DNA of 64,000 nt from Tretioscincus oriximinensis (taxonomy: Eukaryota; Chordata; Lepidosauria; Squamata; Gymnophthalmidae). The stretch is from assembly GCA_022410635.1 (NCBI GenBank), contig JAJVDF010000168.1, forward strand, positions 270,788-334,787. Direction: 5' to 3'. This document shows positions 1 to 10,300 of the stretch, piece by piece. A program made the position numbers and the translations under genes. The notes under the pieces were generated by a model. That model saw nothing but the letters and a program-made list of their open reading frames with translations. It was not told the DNA's origin and did not search any database. Each line of letters starts with the position of its first letter. Position 1 is the first letter of the stretch.

Positions 1-32
<32 letters not shown>
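1..32. repeat. (TAG)n microsatellite
   Basis: About ten uninterrupted TAG units open the window and may continue beyond its left edge. It abuts the 3' end (minus-strand sense) of the pyrimidine-rich composite repeat. Confidence 0.95.
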
Positions 33-33
<1 letters not shown>

Positions 34-690
34 AACTAGTCTGTTGCTGTATAGTAATAGGTTCTAGCACTTCATCACCCTTGCTTCTAAGCACACCTCC
101 ACCCATTCCCTCTTGCTCTTGCTCCCTCCCATTCCACTTTCACTTGATGCTTCTTTGTTTTGTTCCTTCTTTCTTTCCATTTTCCTATCCTTACTTCTTT
201 TTTCCTTCTTTATTTTTCTTCTTTAGCTTCCTCTCTTCCCTTCCATCTTTCACCTATTTTTTTCCTTTATTCTTCCTTTCCTACCTTCCCTTTTCTCCCA
301 GTACTGGGATAAGAACATAAGAACACAAGAAGAGCCATACTGGATCAGGCCACAGCCCATCAAGTCCAGCATTCTGTCCCACACAGAGGCCCACCAGATG
401 CACCTGGGCAGTCCGAACAGAGGAAAGCAAAATATGCTCCTGTTCATGACTCCCTGCAAATAGTATCTCAGGAGTCCTGGCTGTTGCTCCATCCCAGAGG
501 CAGCATCCAGACATACATCCTAGTACCCATTTATATTGATATTCATCTTTCCACCCAAACAACTGCCCATTTATTACTTCCATCTGTTTCTTGTCTTTTG
601 GCCAGTTTCCAACCCAGGACTCTGATCTCTGGAGGTTGCCAAAGTTCCAAGCCCCATCACTGGTCATTATACCCCAGAATATTGAACTGT
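33..690 (-). mobile_element. Composite interspersed repeat, copy 1 (family P), split by a CR1 insertion
   Basis: Positions 33-310 and 541-690 line up with the single uninterrupted stretch 26,650-27,070. Shared blocks are a C/T-rich tract of about 200 bases and, after the break, the words CCATTTATTACTTCC and TCTGATCTCTGGAGG. Read on the minus strand it goes from a low-quality coding-like part (short reading frame with WVGNWPK and EVINGQ) through a purine-rich tract to a terminal part shared with copies at 27.2 and 46.7 kb. Class is unassigned. The EVING piece recalls the segment before the SGxPQG motif of LINE reverse transcriptases, which is inference only. All four copies in this window have the same orientation. 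Confidence 0.6.
311..540 (-). mobile_element. CR1-clade LINE 3' end (subfamily a) inserted in family P
   Basis: Reverse complement of a LINE 3' end present about ten times in the window. It starts with repeated AAGAACATAAG units, the complement of TTCTTATG octamers; octamer-like terminal repeats are typical of CR1. It continues with the conserved words GGATCAGGCCACAGCCCAT and CCAGCATTCTGT. It is heavily 5'-truncated, has no coding capacity, and interrupts a repeat whose empty site is preserved near 26,910. Confidence 0.75.
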
Positions 691-779
691 CTCATTCGCC
701 TTCTATTACTTATGATTATTATTAAAATGTGGGAGATTCCACTGTCACATATGTTGCTCCTTGTAGCAGTGCAGCAATG

Positions 780-1410
780 GTCAAATGACCCATAGCAATA
801 TTTTTTCCCTCATATATTTTTAAAAGAACTTTGAAAGCATTCTCTGTAGCAGTAAAAAGGCACTCTTATTACTTTTGATATCCTAAAACAGTGGCATATA
901 TGATATTCTAAAATAGTGCACTTCTTAAATGAAAGTGTCTTTGCAAACAATACACATTAAACACAGTTGTTTTTCTGGATGATTTAAACACAGAAAATAT
1001 CTGCATCCTGCCACCATATGAAGCCCTGTGTTTTGTTTTTCCTTCCATAGTACCATAAATTATGTGTGGTTCTAAAGGGGATGACAGCCTTTCCAACCCG
1101 AAGGGTAGAAGACATATGAGAAATGCAAACCAGAATGGACTCTCCAATTGCAAGGTTAGGGAAGGAAAAACCTAATGTCGACATATTCTTTATTTATGGC
1201 AATATCATCATATGGCTAATTGCTTCAGGGAGCCATTTATAGGCTTGAAACAGAGTGACCTCTGGTCTGTCCGTGGTCTTCTTACCACTGTAGAGGTAAC
1301 ACTTCAACACTGAAGATTAAGTAGCTTCCTAGTGGATATACTTTGGTTCCATCACTCATTTTCTGAGGTACTCAAAACAATTGAAAGCTTTCCGACCACT
1401 CTGTTCTAAG
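780..1410. other. Unassigned sequence
   Basis: AT-rich single-copy-looking DNA. I see no coding frame, internal repeat or similarity to the other repeats of the window. Confidence 0.5.
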
Positions 1411-1815
1411 TAGGGTTCCCACATAAAATTCAGGATACAGCTTTGGACATTCAATGTCTAGAGAAGAGAAGACTTGTTACCAGTGGAAGCTTCTAATGCC
1501 TACAGTACCTGAGGGGAAAATGACCTTTTCACACTAGGCTGACCAGATGACCCCTTTTTTGTGTGTATGTGTGTATGTGTATGTGTATTGGAAACCTGTT
1601 TTGGGGGTGCCTCCTGTTTTTTTCTGAGGAAAAAAAACATTTTTTGAAAAAAAAACTTTTTTTTGAAAAGATTTTCCTCAGAAAAAACTAGGAGGCACCC
1701 CAAAACCGAGTTTTCAACACACCCCACCAAAAAAAGGGGTCACTTAGTCATCCTATTTCACACCCATTAAAGGTGCAAACTTCTACCCCAGATTCTATGT
1801 GGGAGTTCAACCCTA
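1411..1815. mobile_element. Non-autonomous hAT-like element, interrupted by palindromic element A
   Basis: Begins TAGGGTTCCCACATAAAATT. The other end, read on the minus strand, begins TAGGGTTGAACTCCCACATA and continues with an AGAATCTGGGG-like block. The inner parts match other copies at 5,985, 11,992 and 63,608 (CAGATAAAATCTGGGA, AAGTTTGCACCTTTAATG-like words). No transposase remnant is visible. No clear 8-bp target duplication is seen at this copy, so hAT is inferred from the TAGGGTT ends and from the copy at 63,608. Confidence 0.5.
1537..1753. mobile_element. Palindromic (fold-back) element A, copy 1
   Basis: A 217-bp near-palindrome starting GGCTGACCAGATGACCCC and ending with the inverted counterpart, flanked by TA at 1,535-1,536 and 1,754-1,755. 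Arms carry GGGGTGCCTCC / GGAGGCACCCC and runs of A and T that pair towards the centre. Three more copies lie at 28,826, 55,194 and 56,159, also beside TA. A TA duplication is the Tc1/mariner signature, so a MITE of that superfamily is the working call. It contains no coding sequence and sits inside the hAT-like element. Confidence 0.75.
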
Positions 1816-2060
1816 AGGTCACCTGAAAATGGCCAATGAAACTACAAGTTTGTCCAACAGTTGGAAATCACACTTAGGCTGCATCCCGATGAAGGTTTTT
1901 CACTAAGATGGTACTTACATCATGCTGAATTCACCCCACAAGATCATACATGTTCAGCAATCCACTTGCTAAAACGCCTGTAGCCTTGCATTTTCTGCGT
2001 AGCACTGTTTGTCCAGTTCCACAATTCCTAAAATCTGACAAATAGCCTTTGCCAGAGCAT
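1816..2060. other. Unassigned sequence
   Basis: No recognisable feature between the hAT-like element and the L1 end. Confidence 0.4.
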
Positions 2061-2430
2061 TAAGTAACATGGAAATGGTCTATCTAGAGATGGAGGGACT
2101 ATATTGAAGAAAAAATGGTAGTAGAGATAAATCATGCTAAAATAAACTATGCACATGACTTCCAGAAAATCTTAGAAATACAACAAAATTGGTCTACAAT
2201 AAAAGATTACTTGGTTTTACGTATGACTCAACAACCACAAAAATTAAAAATAGAAATAACATACTCCCTATAAGTTATGGCAACTGGGGGAGGGAAAAAA
2301 TATGTAGGGTAGAGGGAAAGGGAGGGGGAAAAATGGAGCAAGGACTGTATGTAAGCCTTTTTTGTCTTTGTATGAGGTATTATACTGTAACTTGTCTAAA
2401 GCTTCAATATAAATAAATATATATATATAA
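2060..2430 (+). mobile_element. L1-clade LINE 3' end, 5'-truncated
   Basis: A stretch reading like the end of an L1 ORF2 (TGGTCTACAATAAAAGATTA) is followed by a G/A-rich tract at 2,283-2,340, the usual L1 3'UTR polypurine tract, then a short T-rich part and an A-rich tail with AATAAATAAATATATATA. The 5' limit is approximate. No target duplication was identified. Confidence 0.5.
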
Positions 2431-2499
2431 AAGAAGTGGTCAATCTTAGTGGGGAAAAAAACATGGTAAATCTCACGAGACTTTGAGGTTACATGTAAA

Positions 2500-2625
2500 G
2501 GTTTTTTAGCTTTCAGCTCGCAGAGAATAATGGGAATTGTAGTAAGACAAGTGCAGCAATGACTTTTGGGTTCATCACATGACGAGAATACAAGGTAATG
2601 TAATGAAACAGCATGGAAACTTGAT
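2500..2625. repeat. Interspersed repeat family Q, copy 1
   Basis: The block around GCAGAGAATAATGGGAATTG and GACAAGTGCAGCAATGACTT is shared with 22,985-23,090. A TTCTGGGAATTGTAGT-like core is common at ends of small DNA transposons, but the class is not established here. Confidence 0.4.
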
Positions 2626-2639
2626 GGCAGGTGAGGAGA

Positions 2640-4137
2640 AATGACGAGCATGTTTTTATATATTTTAAAAAAATAGTGAAGTTAAACATGTTATGCGGAG
2701 GGGAGCTTAGTTTAGGAAGATCAAAAATAACTAAACTTCTCAATTCTTCCACAATAGAACCCACTATTGATCAGCTTGGAATCTACAAAGGACCCAAACT
2801 TGAGGTCATNTGATAAGCTTTTGTTTGGAAATCTGAATTGAATGTGTATCCATGTGTCTGCCTTTGGCCCTGTTATTTTTTAATTTAATGGAATAAAGGG
2901 CTTACGTGGTCATCTCTGACTGCCCACATGCATCACCAAATTTGCCTTTTTTCACTGCCCTTCATAGAGAAACGTCAAAGAAACTACACTTCCCTTGAGG
3001 CTTTGAGAACCTGCACACTCCCATGAATTGTTGTTTCTTCTCTGTCATTTGCTCTATGTACTGATATATCATGTTCACAGGGATAGATGAGAGTTTAAAA
3101 GAACATCAGCAAACAAACATGAATCTAAATCAGATCAAAACTTTGAAATAACTTTGCTTTGATTTTCATTACTATCTTCCTTATCGAGCCTTCCTGACCG
3201 GAGCTTTCCAAATACTCCCTTTTGAAACAAATCCAGCCTTCTTTTGTTTTGACTGGAACATTTATATATATCAATAAAAGATAAAGCTTTNCATCGCATG
3301 GCTGTGTAATGTTTGACCTTCCACCTCTGACATTCACCTATCTCTCTCTAACAAGCGTTGTCCAGATGAAGAATGCTATTTCTTCATTAACAAGTCCCGC
3401 TCCACCTTTCAACTACTCTCGTTGGCCTTCCTAACCTCTCCTTTGCATTAAGCTCAATTGAGATATCCTGGATCGTAATGACATTTCAGGAGTACTTCCA
3501 GGCAAGGGAGGGAAAAGAAAGAAAGGGTTGGAAAAAAGGCAATCATTACATCCACAGTTCACCTGTAAAGAAGATGTCATTAAAAGAGGAAGCTAAATGG
3601 ACCCCTGTCAGCTTGCTAGGAGTCCCCCCAAAAGGTATTTCTGCCATCTGATATGGAGGAAAGGCATGTGATACACAATGCTATTATTACTGACACCAAC
3701 TAACTTGCTAATGTCAAAGGTTTCCTCTTCCATAAAAGTTCAGGTGTTGCTAAATTCATTAATGTGTCAACTCAAGGAGATGTGGTGTCACTTCTGTTGT
3801 CTACGGGGTGCAAAGTGGAGTAATCTTGCTCCTGTCAGCTTGCTTTCATCGTAATGCCTTTGACATGGTGCCTCATTGTCTGTCGGCAGGACACAGTGGA
3901 GTGGAGAGGGAGCAACTTTCTTTGAAACAGCAAATCAATTGTTGCAAGTTACTGCAGGGTTTAACTTGTAGATGAATCAACTCAATCTTTGGTTGGAGGG
4001 AAGAGGTTTTAATTGGTGGAATCCAGAGCCAGAACTCTCTTATTAAAATGTTTGAGGTGATTTTTGTTTTCAAAGTCTGAGGTTTCTTTTTCTTTCTTTC
4101 TTTTCTTTGCTGTTTATCTTTCAGNACATTCTATTTC
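2640..4137. other. Unassigned sequence
   Basis: AT-rich with three single Ns. I see no coding exon or structured repeat. Short stretches near 2,905-3,050 have a transposon-like look (ACTACACTTCCCTTGAGGC) but no partner copy was found. Confidence 0.4.
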
Positions 4138-4200
4138 TAGCTAGGGGGTCTTGTAGCACCTTAGAAAATAACAAGAAATAGGTAGGCAGCATGACCTTTC
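4138..4200. mobile_element. Palindromic element B, single-arm fragment
   Basis: Matches one arm of family B: TAGGGGGTCTTGTAGCACC, then a variant of CTTAGAGACTAACAAG, then GTAGGCAGCATGA. The second arm is not found nearby. Confidence 0.55.
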
Positions 4201-4646
4201 TTAAACTGTATCCATACAGAGTCAATAACCTGTTTGGAAATACATTTTTGTGGCATTTTCCTTAACTGGAAGATTGTGGGCTTTAAAGTCAATTATCTGG
4301 ATTATTGGTTTGGTGGGAAGCCAACTATTGAACCGCTATTTATGGTTATGGTGAAAAAGCTGTATTGTGTGGAAGTTCTGGTGAAAAATTGCAAAGCTGA
4401 TAAGTGAAGGAATTGGATATTGGCAGTAGAGTGTGCAATAGCATTTGGAGGAGGGAGTATTTGGACTTTCTCTTGACAGAGAGAGGAAAGTATCTCACAC
4501 GATTGGAAAATCTATTTTGTCNGGAGCTGAGAGAATGTAAGAGCACGATCAAGGCGTATTAAAACCAATAAACTGGATTATCAGGAAATTCTGCAATAAG
4601 CAGGTGCCACATGGATACAACCATAAACAAGTCTTCAGATGGAATT

Positions 4647-4965
4647 CTAGCAAGGGGGTTTCATAGCATCTTAGAGACTAAAAAGAAAAATGTAGGCAGC
4701 ATAAGCTTTCATGGACAAGACTTGCTTCTCTATGGCCTTGTATCTATGGATATATCTCAGTACAGAGCTTGGCTATCCACATTCAGGGCCTGTTATAGTC
4801 TACATTAGCTTGTAGATGGCAGACTTCTATTCAGAGATACAGCCCAGAATACTTAATGTGGGCAGGGCCTATGAAAACTCACGCTGCCTACATTTTTCTT
4901 GTTTGTTTCTAAGGTGCTACGAGATTCCCTTGCTAGATATTTTGGACCGAGACTAACAGAGCAGG
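4647..4965. mobile_element. Palindromic element B with element C nested in its centre
   Basis: The left arm (4,647-4,735) reads CTAGCAAGGGGG, CTTAGAGACTAAAAAG, TGTAGGCAGCATAAGCTTTC. The right arm (4,868-4,965) is its inverted counterpart with CCTACATTTTTCTTG, CTAAGGTGCTACGAGATTC and CCTTGCTAGATATT. Between them lies a truncated copy of a second palindromic family (C). The family is widespread in sauropsid genomes as I recall it, with the core CTTAGAGACTAACAA; the superfamily was not determined. Confidence 0.6.
4742..4868. mobile_element. Palindromic element C, partial copy nested in B
   Basis: Contains TATCTCAGTACAGAGCTTGG, GGGCCTGTTATAGTCTACA, AGAGATACAGCCCAGAATA and a terminal GGGCAGGGCC. 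These match the copies at 20,703 and 41,002, where both outer arms are present. Confidence 0.5.
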
Positions 4966-5984
4966 TTCTTTGACATCTAACAACTGTTTTGAAATCATTC
5001 AAACAACTATTGCAATACTTCCAAAGCAGTAGCAGTGCAGCAAGGACAACAGGTAGCCTCGATCTGTCCACATTCCAGCCAGCTGCCGGTGGCCATAGCA
5101 TTATCCCCAGTCCCAAGGATCAGCACATGGGCTGAGCGAGTGAGCAACTTTCTTGCTCTCACCTTTTCAGTTGGGCTACATTACTTCCATCTCTATGTCC
5201 ACATAAGGCTGCAGTGGAGAGAAGAACCCAGAAGTTGATGAATTTTACTTCATCTTATTTTTATAATTTATAGGTTTCTCTTGAAATTTGGGATTTAATC
5301 CCCAACTCCCAGGAGAATTTACCATACCCTAATATCTAGGAGTACCCTGACCCTATTGAGAGATGTGGTAACTTAGCGAAAACAGACTGTGGGACATAAG
5401 GAAGTCAGTCAATGTTCCAGTTTTCTCAAATATTTAAACAAGTTTTTTTAAAATTAACCAATAACTACTGCCTGTAAGGTATTAACAGACAGTTTCCTGG
5501 CTGTTCACTAACCAAAAACCTGGTTCTTGTGTCTTTATACTATATCCTAAATTCCAGTTCAGATAAGTTGTATAAATTCAGAGTGCTAGAATAACTACAA
5601 GAACAAAACTAGCAACCTGGATGCTATTCAGGAATGTCCTGGATGAAATCACACAGCACTGTTCACTCCATAGGAGGGTCTTTATTTGTTCAGGAGTCGC
5701 TGTATACACAGCCAGCATGTCCATTAACATCGACATCAACATCTCCCAAAGAGCCGTTACACTACACTACACTACATATATTTATATACATAGTTTTGAT
5801 CAATTACGATAAAGGTCAAACATCACGAAGTGCCTTTGCTTACACCTCCTTTGCATCACCTCTGACTTGCATGTCAACTGCATCATCCACATTGCAGTTG
5901 AACTGCATCATCCATCTTTTCTACCTAGAATATGACTCATCATTTTTTAAATTCCCTGATAAGATATACCTACATATATCACCA
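4965..5984. other. Unassigned sequence
   Basis: No feature recognised apart from four ACACT units near 5,758-5,775. Reading frames of 60-140 codons here have no recognisable domain. Confidence 0.4.
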
Positions 5985-6095
5985 AAAATGAAGCTTGTCA
6001 TCAATTTAACGTTATCAGATAAAATCTGGGATCTAAGTTTACACCATTAACAGCTGTAGAATAGAGGACTTTTGATAGGTGCAGCTTCAGATGAA
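5985..6095. mobile_element. hAT-like element end (same family as 1,411 and 63,608)
   Basis: Carries TATCAGATAAAATCTGGGAT, then the words TTTACACCATTAACAGCTG, GAATAGAGGACTTTTGA and AGGTGCAGCTTCAG shared in order with the copy at 11,992. The opposite end was not located. Confidence 0.45.
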
Positions 6096-6099
6096 CTCT

Positions 6100-7735
6100 G
6101 TGAATTCATCCTGTGTGCAGCTTCCCAATTGGTTGTGCTTCCCTCCTGTCCTTTGCCAGAGCTCTCAATTCATACCTCCTCCTCCCTGCTCTCTCATGTG
6201 CACGTCAGGTGGGGAAATACAGGTAACTGTCAGAAATCAGTGCAACTCTGTTATCTATAAAACCAGCAGCAATGGGGTTTAAACTAAGTGGATTACTGAA
6301 TCTATATGTGACTGTGAAGTGGATTCTTCATTAGGTACCATAGCAGTTGAAACACCTCATCTGGATGGGGNCTCAGTTGCTCCTCTGCATTTATTGCAAG
6401 ACGCCTTTCCGGGCCATATTTCAGCTTCTTTCCCAGAATTCTCATACAGACTATGGCAGGCCCTGCCAAGATCCTTCCATAGCCTGCACTGACCTGGAAT
6501 TTGGAATAAGACCAAGAGCAGAAAGAATCAAAAGTTCAAATGGAAATGGGGAATCATTCTGTCCAGAAATTCACTTTGCTGAGTGTCTGTAAAAATACCA
6601 CAAATTGCATTATTGAAGAAGAATTACTGAAGAAGAGAATGACGAATAGAAATCAAAGCTGGCTCCAGCTGCCTATTTTTTTTTACATGCCTTAAGTCCT
6701 ACCCATATGGGTGGCGCCTGAACGAAATCAATAAGAAACAGAATGCAAGCATTCCGCACATACGGTTTGTTTTCTTCCTGTCTTATCTTTTTCTCGCAGG
6801 GAAAGGCAGCATAGAGAGAAGGCTGGATCCCTGCTGGGAACCTGGCAAATGGAAGCTTTTATTTCTCCAGCTTTTGCCTTCGTCAAGTACCTGGTTTTAG
6901 ATTCCCCCCTCCTACCTTATGCTCCTTTATGAAAGATGTACATGCAATCTGATGATTAGTACTAATTTTTGTCTGTGTTAGGCAGATGGCTTCGCGACTT
7001 GCTTTCAAAGTTCCTAGCTTAGATTTAGAAAAAGAAAAAGTGATGCGGTTGACATGAGAAAGAATTGGTAAGTTCTTTATCATTNCCTCCCTTCCTCAGG
7101 TGCTGTCTTCATTATTAGTCATCAATCCTGGCATAATAAAGAGGAAGGAGAACCATCTTGAGGAAGACAGAAGCCATCCAGTCAAGCACTTGAGGTTCAA
7201 TTTTGAAAATATTGGCAGCTCAGGAGCTTCTTTGAAGATCTGGAACTAGCAAGTCATAATAATCGGTGCCCCCAGATCCATTTCCTGGGTATCGACAGAT
7301 GATATTTTAAGCACAGTAGAAAGCAAATTAGTCTCTATGGCTGCGTTCTCTCTAGGGGGGCAAACAGGAGTGAATGCTGCGTGGCTCTGCACTGGGCACA
7401 CAGTTGTCAAAACATCTTCGTTCATCCTGTGAGAATGCAGCCTTATTAGATAAGAATGCCACCATTGNCCCAGGATTCCCAGGGAGGTTTTTGAACCATC
7501 CACCCAGGCCCTTTATACTGTTACTGAACTAAATCTGAATTTGTTTGATTTGGATTACCTGTAGTAACGTGTGCCGGTGTTAAATAGATTGGGCAGCATT
7601 AGAACAGCATACGTTAATTCTGGAATTTCCTGATAATCCAGTTAATCGGTTTTCCAACTTTATTGCACCTCATTGAGCACTAATCCAAGTTTTGTTATTC
7701 TGTCAGCTCTTGGAAAGTGAGATTTTCCTATCATG
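6100..7735. other. Unassigned sequence
   Basis: No coding exon recognised. A stretch near 7,620-7,650 (CCTGATAATCCAGTTAATCG) is the reverse complement of one near 4,565-4,590, so an unnamed dispersed repeat end may be shared. Single Ns at 6,371, 7,085 and 7,468. Confidence 0.4.
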
Positions 7736-8010
7736 TGACACCCTCTCCAGTCAGCCATTTTGTTTGCTGCATGTAAAAGNAAATTCAGTCGTCCCTCCTT
7801 TCAAATGCTGCTGGATCGTTTGCTGTCAACTTCAGATTCCTTCATCTCTTGCCCTTGCAGTTTCTCGTCAAAACTATCCACACATCAAAGATTTCCAGTA
7901 GTAACATTAAACTGTATATCATTTTGACAGTGGTGAGGCAAATGCAACAGAAATTCAGCTTTCAAATGGATTATTGACCTTGTCTAGACGCAGCCTTAAG
8001 GAGTGTGACA
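7735..8010. repeat. Interspersed repeat family R, copy 1
   Basis: Two blocks, CAGCCATTTTGTTTGCTG and AGGCAAATGCAACAGAAATT followed by CAAATGGATT and TGACCTTGTCT, occur in the same order at 20,281-20,560. No inverted ends, tail or coding remnant is evident, so the class is unknown. Confidence 0.45.
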
Positions 8011-8204
8011 TTTTAAATTTGATGCATGCATCACTCCTACCCATGTGCACACAGATCCAGTAGCACTGATTACTGTAGCCTATTCTAGTCTAGTTAAGAG
8101 GGCTCTCAGAACAGATCTGACTAGCCCCTTGCAGATAAAATGGCCTACTGAACCTTAAATCAGAGTACTTTGTGTATAAAAGCGTCAAGTTCAATTCACT
8201 TTCA

Positions 8205-8645
8205 TTCACTTTATTTCAGGAAAGAATGAAAGGAAGGAAGGAAGAGGAAAGAACAAAGATTTAACAAAGGTAGTGAGGATTGGAACAATTAAACAATTAA
8301 TGAGGGAGAGAAGAAAGGAAAGAGGGAGATGAAGGGAAGAAAGAAGCAAGGTTGGAGGAACTATTAGTGAGGAAGAAGAGGAAGGAAGGGAAAGAAAGAA
8401 AAAATAGTGAGTGAGGAGGATAGGAAGTTTTAGCAAGGCGAGAGAGGAGGGAAGGAAAGAAACAAAAAGTATTGGTTAGGGGGAGAGGATAGAAGGTAGA
8501 GAAACAAATAAACAGGAAGAAAGGAGAATAGGGGTGAAGAAAGGATAGAGACAGTTAACATGGGGGAAAGAAAGGAGGGAGGAATAGAGGGAGGGAAACA
8601 CACTATTTATGAGAAAGAAAGGGAAAGAAAGAAAATTAGCGAGGA
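8205..8645. repeat. Purine-rich low-complexity tract
   Basis: About 440 bases of nearly pure A/G on the plus strand with degenerate GGAA, GAAAG and GGAGG units. Reading frames through it only translate the low complexity. A similar tract lies at 60,360-60,760. Confidence 0.85.
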
Positions 8646-9830
8646 AGCTCTCTGGTTTTCTTATCAAAATTCATCTTGGGCTTCTAAAAATATTTTGACG
8701 TGTAATTCTTACTTTCAAATGCTTTCAAAGGGATCCACGTTATTTATGTTGTTATTCCGCTCCTTGTTCTACAGAATTATTTTAATTAGGTAGGAAAAGG
8801 ATGCCCTTTTTTTTTACAATTTATTCTTTTTCTAGTTCCAAAATATTCTGTTCTGCAGGATATCAAAACAAACAGGTGCATGTGCTTTCCCACAGAAAAT
8901 AAGCCTAGAATTATGTGTAAACATTTCATACCCATTCAAATTGCAGAAATTCAGACAATCAAAAGTCCCCAAAGGTTTCTGTTGCTCCATTTTACATGGT
9001 AATTCTATTGAATCTAAGTGAGTTGTTTAAAATTCTGATGCTCAAAACATATTTACTATATTTATATATCTTGTTGTTCCTTTGACAGTTTAAAGAAAAT
9101 AAAGGATATTTTGACAGAGTATACTTTGATTTTTAACCCCCAGGGGTTCCAACTTCAGTCTGATTTGAACAGTCCAGAATAAAGCCAAAAATCTATGTCT
9201 GGATTTGGGGTACCTCTGTGGGTTCAGCAAAGTACCCATTGCCACACCGTCTCAGTTTTCACAAGCTTTTGATATCTAGTGGCTTTTGCATTAGCTCCTT
9301 TCCTGCCAGCATATTGCTGCCTTCTTTGCAAAGTTTCTCGCATCTATCTGCATAGATAGAGGAGTTGCCATTTTACAATCCAATATGGTGCCTTCTCAAC
9401 TCGCACAGTATGGAGATCTCCATTTGCACAGATTTCTACTTTGATCTCCAGCAACCTCTTGGAATAATGTAACAAAACCTTATATATATTTATTGAGAAA
9501 ATTGTATGGATATGTCCATGAATCCAGAAGAGCTGAATCTAGGGATTTGTTGAATGGTTAACTAAGGAACAACTGTCTGAAAAGCAGGAAGAAGGTCACA
9601 CATTCAAACTCTGGTATCTCACCTTGTGGAGTTGATGGTAACCCGGGTCCTTATCTCCCAGGAAAACTGCATACATGTTTTCATAAACATCTCTGTATGT
9701 GTATGAGATGAACNGATCAATACTTCCTATAGAAAGCTTATTGGACAAAAGCTGAGGAATGCTGCTTTTGTACTGTCCTATGTAGAAACATCTCTGCCCA
9801 TAAGCAGAAACAAGGATGTATTCTCTAGGC
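8646..9830. other. Unassigned sequence
   Basis: AT-rich DNA with no recognisable gene or repeat copy. Confidence 0.4.
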
Positions 9831-9920
9831 TTTTATTTACATTTATTTATTATTTTATCCCAGCCTGTTCCCAAAGATCTCAGAGTAGTTAAGAATAAAA
9901 ATAAACAAGATACAAAACTG
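9830..9920 (-). mobile_element. L2-clade LINE 3' tail fragment
   Basis: TTTATTTATTATTTTATCCC followed by CAGCCTG...CCAAAGATCTCAGAG is a worn copy of the complement of the LINE tail that elsewhere reads ACCCTGAGACCTTCAGGTAT and ends in AAATAAATA. Confidence 0.45.
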
Positions 9921-10034
9921 ATGTATTAAAAACTAGTTTGGCGCTGTGCATTTTTATTACTGATGCATGGCGAAGGCCATCAAAAACGCTATAATGATTA
10001 TGGCTGAAGAATCCCAGAAAGAACCAGGCAAGGA

Positions 10035-10300
10035 AATGTCATGTGCACGCAGCCCATATCAATAACTATTAAGATGGATCTTTCGATACGCCCATATCAA
10101 TAACTATTAAGATGGATCTTTCAATACTCCCTCTGAGATGGAGCAAAAGGCAGAATTCCACAGATAACATTTCCAGGGAGTTTGAGAACAGTTGAAGGTT
10201 TTGCTTCTTCTGCTTGAGATGCTCGTGGACCACTGTGTGAGGCAGAAGGCTGGACTAGATGGTCTCCTCTTGTGTACTTGAACTGAATATTCTGTTCCTA
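10035..10300 (+). mobile_element. CR1-clade LINE 3' end (subfamily a) with a 38-bp internal duplication
   Basis: Reads in order TAACTATTAAGATGGATCTT, CTCTGAGATGGAGCAAAAGG, CCACTGTGTGAGGCAGAAGG and CTGGACTAGATGG, as in the copies at 44,325 and 61,105. Positions 10,053-10,090 are repeated at 10,091-10,128 with two differences, which the other copies lack. Confidence 0.65.
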
